Under the pieces are notes generated by a model. It searched no databases. It was not told the origin of the DNA and saw only the letters and a list, made by a program, of their open reading frames with translations. The translations under genes were made by a program, and so were the position numbers. From Homarus americanus (Eukaryota > Arthropoda > Malacostraca > Decapoda > Nephropidae), in assembly GCF_018991925.1 (NCBI RefSeq), contig NW_024735516.1:698501-762500 (forward strand): a DNA stretch of 64,000 nt, written 5' to 3'. How positions within the stretch are numbered: position 1 is the stretch's first letter; each line of letters opens with the position of its first letter. This document shows positions 59,604 to 64,000 of the stretch, in pieces.

Positions 59604-59658
<55 letters not shown>
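59585..59658. repeat. (CA)n microsatellite between two LINE copies
   Basis: 74 bp of CA with one G interruption. It follows the tail of copy 2 and precedes the truncated start of copy 3. Confidence 0.98.
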
Positions 59659-59660
<2 letters not shown>

Positions 59661-60120
59661 GTCGTCTTCTCTCAACTCCACCCAACAACGTCAGCTAGAG
59701 AAGGTACAGAAAAGGGCCTGCAGAATCATGCTCGGCGCAGAATACTCCGGCTACACCAATGCTCTCTCCACCCTGGAAATGCCATCCCTCAGTGACCTCC
59801 ACCACCAAGCACTGGAAAGGTTTGGCAGCCAACTAATGCACCACCCTCGTCATCGCCACCTCCTGCCACCGGCCCCCCACCCACCTCGCGCAGTCCGCCA
59901 CTACAACAAAATTCAGCCCATAAGAGCCCGCACCGATAGATATAAGAACAGCACCATCCCATCTATTGTTAAAATAATAAACAACTCCTGATTTATGTAC
60001 TGTACAGCCCTGTAAATGTATTGAACGCATATTATTATGTCTAAATCACATGTAAGTTTGTATATTTTCAGCCACCGGCTGCAACTCTATTAATAAACCG
60101 TTTATTATTATTATTATTAC
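59659..60120 (+). pseudogene. LINE C-terminal fragment, copy 3 (divergent subfamily)
   Basis: An open frame from the (CA)n edge reads WSSSLNSTQQRQLEKVQKRA, CRIMLGAEYSGYTNALSTLE, HHPRHRHLLPPAPHPPRAVR and RYKNSTIPSIVKIINNS to TGA at 59991. It is related to copy 2 but only about half identical at protein level over the middle. UTR ends AATAAACCGTTTATTATT and runs via ATATATTATT into (CA)n at 60130-60140. 5'-truncated inside the thumb. Confidence 0.88.
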
Positions 60121-60375
60121 ATATATTATTACACACACACCAGCAAGTCGTGTTGTTGCAAGTGTTTGAGCCTTTTGCAAGCTTTATCTCAGCCACGGTT
60201 GCAACTTGCCATGTAAACATCTTGCAGGGGGGGGGGGTAATCCCACTCGAAAGTTTGGGCTTTGACGATTAGCTGGGTGGAGGGAAACATTGTTGGAACG
60301 TTGTGGCGAGTTACGAGTTTACTGCTCAGCATGGAAATGTTTTAGAAGAATATGTGGTTACTTGAACTACGTCTT

Positions 60376-60420
<45 letters not shown>
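60376..60420. repeat. (GT)n microsatellite
   Basis: Twenty-two GT units. Confidence 0.97.
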
Positions 60421-60421
<1 letters not shown>

Positions 60422-60889
60422 GTTTCCTTTTTTATGTTTCCTCCAGCTATTAAATTCTCTTATTTCTTTATATTTTCCTTTAATGTATATGATTTGCTTC
60501 TTATCTTTGAAGGAATATATTTTACTTTATCATTTTAGTCTGAGTCCGGGAGTTGTGGAAAAGATGAAACGAACTAGAAGTGGCATCAAGATACAACACA
60601 CAAGACCTCATCCGTGTTCTATAATTCGTGTTTACTTTCATCACTGTGTAAAGTTTAGCTACTTGGTCTGCTTCTATGCCACAGTGGAGAGGGGGAAGAG
60701 GGGTAGAGTGGGTAGAGTGGGGAGAGAGAGGGAAGAGAGGGGAGAAACTTTAGTCACCGTAGCAACATTGTACGATTACCAATACAAGTACACCGCTTTT
60801 ACACTAGTTATCGGTTCTGCCAATAGATGTCAAAACGCGGACACTCCTAAACAATGGTTGCTAGGCGGATCTAACCAGGAGCATGTAAC

Positions 60890-61030
60890 TCCCCTTTTCC
60901 CTTTCTCTCCGCTTCCCTCTTCTCTCCCTCTCCTTTCCCTTTCTACCTCTCCTCTCTCTCCCCTTTCCTTCTTCCTCTTCTTTCCCTCTCCGTTTCCCCC
61001 TATCTTCTCTCCCTCCCTCCCTCCCTCCCC
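60890..61030. repeat. CT-rich low-complexity tract
   Basis: CCCTTTTCCCTTTCTCTCC-type words ending in (CCCT)n. Confidence 0.85.
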
Positions 61031-61117
61031 CCCGGCAGCAATACAAATATACAAAATAATAACAGGTGAACAACAAAATGATACGGTACACAAAAAATTA
61101 ATCAACAGAATTTTTGA

Positions 61118-61181
61118 GCGAGAGAGAGAGAGAGAGAGAGAGAATGACTAAAATCCAGAATATCAACGGAAACAATTGTTG

Positions 61182-61254
<73 letters not shown>
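61118..61254. repeat. (GA)n and 72-bp (GT)n microsatellites
   Basis: GA at 61118-61143, GT at 61183-61254. Confidence 0.97.
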
Positions 61255-61256
<2 letters not shown>

Positions 61257-61494
61257 CTTTGTGTATGTTGTTGATTCTTATTAACATAGAGGTGGGAAAA
61301 TCTGTTAAAAGCTGAGTTAATTCCAAGTCTCCAATGGTGGTGGTGTTGGTGGTGGTGATGCGGTGTTAGTGGTGTAGTGATGGTGTTGTGGTGGTGGATA
61401 TATTAGCCCAGGAAGCCTTGAAGGATGATGACCGGGGTGTTATTCCTCCCAGGAGCTCAGGTGAGTTGGTAAACAGACATAATCAAATTGATGG

Positions 61495-61755
61495 ATCACT
61501 CGAAGTTTAGCGGCCATAACTTATTTCACCCTAAGATTAGCCACTCTAACCTAACCTAACCTAACCTAACCTAACCTAATTTACCCTAATCTAACGCTAA
61601 TCTAACCCTAAGATTAGCCACTCTAATGCTAACCTAACCTAACCTAACCTAACCTAACCTAACCTAATTTACCCTAATCTAACGCTAATCTAACCCTAAG
61701 ATTAGCCACTCTAATGCTAACGTAACCTAACCTAACCTACCTAACCTAACCCCCA
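61495..61755. repeat. (CCTAA)n tract with ~80-bp higher-order duplication
   Basis: CTAAGATTAGCCACTCTAA plus CCTAACC blocks occur three times (about 61530, 61610, 61695), so the telomere-like stretch has itself been tandemly amplified. Confidence 0.9.
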
Positions 61756-61843
61756 CTGATTATTATGTTAATTTATGTTCTTACTGTGTCATTGATCACC
61801 TGGCCATAGTCTCTCCACTCGAACCATGTAACTAAAACCTATA

Positions 61844-62362
61844 GGGTCAATTTGTTACAAGGAAGCTGATTGGTTGGCGGACGGACACCCAAACAAGTAC
61901 TACAATTCTTCATTATTAAATCTAACGTATTTATGTTATTATAATTCAAATAACTATACTGTGTTGACCTCTGATAATTTCCGCACACGGGGAAGGAAAA
62001 ATGAAAATATGAAACACTCTGATGACATAAATCTCTTGATGAGAACACGAAAAAGATTACAAAATTTCAGCGACATCCTCCAATCGCTGGGTGACGTCAC
62101 GTGGCGAAGAGGCGTTTAATGTTACACTGAACTTGTTCAATGTTCATCATGCTCATGTTCTCTTTATGATATTATTATTACCAGAATTTCACAAGCAAAC
62201 TTTTGCTTCTCCACGTGCGGAAGTTATCAGAGATATACACAGAAAAGTTATTATCTCTTGAAACATCACAATATAAATACGACTGATTAATACTGAAGAA
62301 CTGGAGTGATTGTTTGAGTGTCCGTCCGCCAACCAATCAGCTGCCTCGTTACAAACTGACCC
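61844..62362. mobile_element. 519-bp MITE with long terminal inverted repeats, TA-flanked
   Basis: Starts GGGTCAATTTGTTACAAGGA and ends with the complement of GGGTCAGTTTGTAACGAGGC. Inverted identity continues through GCTGATTGGTTGGCGGACGG and, further in, CTCTGATAATTTCCGCAC against its mate near 62215, so arms are about 160 bp with indels. Both ends are flanked by TA (61842-61843 and 62363-62364), the target of Tc1/mariner-type transposases. There is no transposase frame, so it is nonautonomous. Confidence 0.85.
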
Positions 62363-62364
62363 TA

Positions 62365-62985
62365 GGCCTCAGTTGCAAGCTTGGAGTGTTAGGTAGATGT
62401 GGGTTCCCTCATGTGAGAACATCGCCTCCTGGCCTGAAGGAATAAGACTGTACAGGTTGAAGGCAACGTGTCCACACATTTGAGCCTCACAACACGAGTC
62501 TCTGAGCACGATTTCCTCATTTCCTCTTTTCACTCAGTCGTTTCATGTAGTGTTGCCTGAGTCACAATGACCACGGGTGATGCCTGACAGTTTCCTGGAG
62601 GGAAATGGTCCACTCATGTGACACTGGTGCTGACGCTCACGGTCAGACTTCAAGCTGCGGGGAATGGCGTGAACAGCGACACCCTCTCCATGGTTGTCTG
62701 CCCCAGCTTGTAATCAAGTCATGGAACAGAGCTGTCATGGTGTTGCAACACCGCCGGCGGCATCAGCAGTGTGGCACTTCATCACAGTGCAATACGTAAA
62801 TGGATATTATCACAGAGTGAGCGAGCCGCCAGCCTGGGAGGATTCTGACAACGTGTTGGCTTGTCAGGGTGTGGTCAGTGTGGAAGAGACCACACTACTG
62901 TACTGTACAGTAAGGCGGAGACAGAGGAGAACCTTTAGTAAAACCCAGAATGTGTTGACAACAACAAGAATATTTTGAGCGATGA
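62365..62985. other. No recognisable gene
   Basis: Moderate GC sequence; two short frames without family resemblance. Confidence 0.45.
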
Positions 62986-62989
62986 TCAA

Positions 62990-63167
62990 CCATACATAAC
63001 CTCCACCCATTCCTCCACCACCATATACCACCTCCACCCATTCCTCCACCACCATATACCACCTCCACCCATTCCTCCACCACCATATACCACCTCCACC
63101 CATTCCTCCACCACCATATACCACCTCCACCCATTCCTCCACCACCATACCTCACCTCCACCCATTA
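62990..63167. repeat. 29-bp minisatellite, six copies
   Basis: Unit CCTCCACCCATTCCTCCACC plus ACCATATAC, almost identical copies. Confidence 0.97.
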
Positions 63168-63414
63168 ATTCAAGCTCTCTCAAATTACCTCACCTCACTC
63201 GCCTTCTCGCTGTTTCCAAATTCTAATCACGCCAGGTAATTATCATTTTTCTCACCATCTACCCCGTTTAGCATCGCCTGAACTGTTATCAAGACATTTC
63301 GGGTATTTCTTTCCGTTCTCTCGTGACTTACTGTACATACATACTGCCTTTCATCCTGGGAATAAATGAACTTTGAGCTTATATTAAATAACTGTTTCTG
63401 AGATGTATAATGAC

Positions 63415-63417
<3 letters not shown>

Positions 63418-63454
<37 letters not shown>
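63418..63454. repeat. (GA)n microsatellite
   Basis: Eighteen GA units, followed by a purine-rich stretch to 63660; a second GA run lies at 63729-63752. Confidence 0.96.
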
Positions 63455-63457
<3 letters not shown>

Positions 63458-63894
63458 CAGAATGCGGAGAAGCGAGAAAGCAAGAGAAATAGCTGGAGCT
63501 AAAAATAAAAAAGAAAGAGGGAGAAAGAATAAAAGGAGACGAAACATGAAGAATATAAAACAAGGGAACGAATGAATAATAGGAAAGAGAGGAAGCAAAA
63601 GAGAACGAAGAAAAGTGGAATAAAAAACGTAAAAGGTCAGGAAAAAAGCGAAAATTGAGGAAAATCAACGTTTAATTAGGTAAAAGGATTCCATTCTTTT
63701 TTTGGCGTGAGATTTAATACAACTCATTGAGAGAGAGAGAGAGAGAGAGAGGAGGGAACGAAGGAAAACCTGATGAATAAGATAATAGGTCAAATCAAGA
63801 ATATATTTACAGGTTGTGTTATTACCACTTGGTCGACGCTCAGCCTACTTCCCCAGGCCGTAAAGTGGCAGTAAATGGCTTCTGCTACGAGGAG

Positions 63895-64000
63895 AAGAAC
63901 GGTTCTGTCTGTGAGTGTCTGTGGGAGCTAGTCTTAGTCTGTGAAGGTTTGTTTTTACTCTCAAGGGATTGTCTTTGTCTGTGAGTGCATGTCTTTGTCT
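63895..64000. repeat. GTCTGTGAGTGTCTGTGGGA-type repeat, open at the window edge
   Basis: Diverged units of GTCTNTGTCTGTGAGTG at 63905, 63935 and 63970; the array continues beyond the window. Confidence 0.7.

Noticed and set aside
60381..61151. 256-codon frame
   Set aside because: Crosses (GT)n, CT-rich and (GA)n runs; no domain.
61495..61755. True chromosome end
   Set aside because: TTAGG-like units are short, degenerate, in both orientations and at many internal sites, so they are interstitial.
46600..64000. Missing Ig1 or signal-peptide exon of the Ig gene
   Set aside because: Scanned the minus strand for a WYxCQ-type Ig1 block and found none; short exons could be missed.

Overview
The window looks like a repeat-saturated decapod crustacean genome, probably a crab. 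The evidence is: a spliced gene with GT-AG introns; many interspersed (CCTAA/TTAGG)n tracts, TTAGG being the arthropod telomere unit; very dense (CT)n, (CA)n, (AT)n and (GTA)n microsatellites and minisatellites; and non-LTR, Penelope-like and DNA transposon fragments of the kinds common in decapods. No prokaryotic gene organisation is present. Most long open frames are read-through of in-frame tandem repeats, not genes.

The one convincing host gene lies on the minus strand, 46568 down to 39307. It is the 3' part (eight exons) of an immunoglobulin-superfamily neuronal adhesion molecule of the lachesin/DIP (IgLON-like) type. Exons 1-2 encode one Ig domain (Ig2 by homology), exons 3-4 the next (Ig3), exon 5 a Thr-rich linker, exons 6-7 a low-complexity juxtamembrane region, and exon 8 a Ser/Gly stretch plus a Leu-rich tail that reads as a GPI-attachment signal, then a stop. 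All phases join without frameshift. Signal peptide, Ig1 and promoter were not found and presumably lie beyond 64000 or in the long upstream intron. Most of its introns carry their own mini- or microsatellite. One consists of about 28 copies of a 25-bp unit that begins at, and repeats, the exon 4 splice donor.

Layout. 1-6 kb: CR1/Jockey-like LINE tail, a 235-bp near-perfect palindrome built from a Penelope-type terminal repeat, a degenerate GGGACCCC repeat, a long-inverted-repeat DNA transposon (2349-4530) with a broken HTH transposase, and a decayed repeat-encoded gene (5041-5870). 6-16 kb: minisatellites, a second inverted-repeat element (9431-10570) and unannotatable sequence. 16-28 kb: LINE fragments in (CA)n and (GTA)n microsatellites, long polypyrimidine and polypurine tracts, and a 34-bp minisatellite. 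28-39 kb: TTAGG-like tracts, tRNA-derived SINE pieces and minisatellites, including one with an AP-1/splice-donor-like motif in nearly every unit. 39-47 kb: the Ig gene. 47-64 kb: more minisatellites, a Penelope-like element with GIY-YIG domain and candidate hammerhead ribozyme (51820-52490), two LINE copies flanked by (CA)n (57960-60115), and a 519-bp TA-flanked MITE (61844-62362).

The most unusual observations are the splice-donor minisatellite, the two Penelope-type hammerhead-like motifs (one in a giant palindrome), the association of two retroelement families with two different microsatellites, and an intronic array of CRE/CCAAT-like units in opposite orientations.
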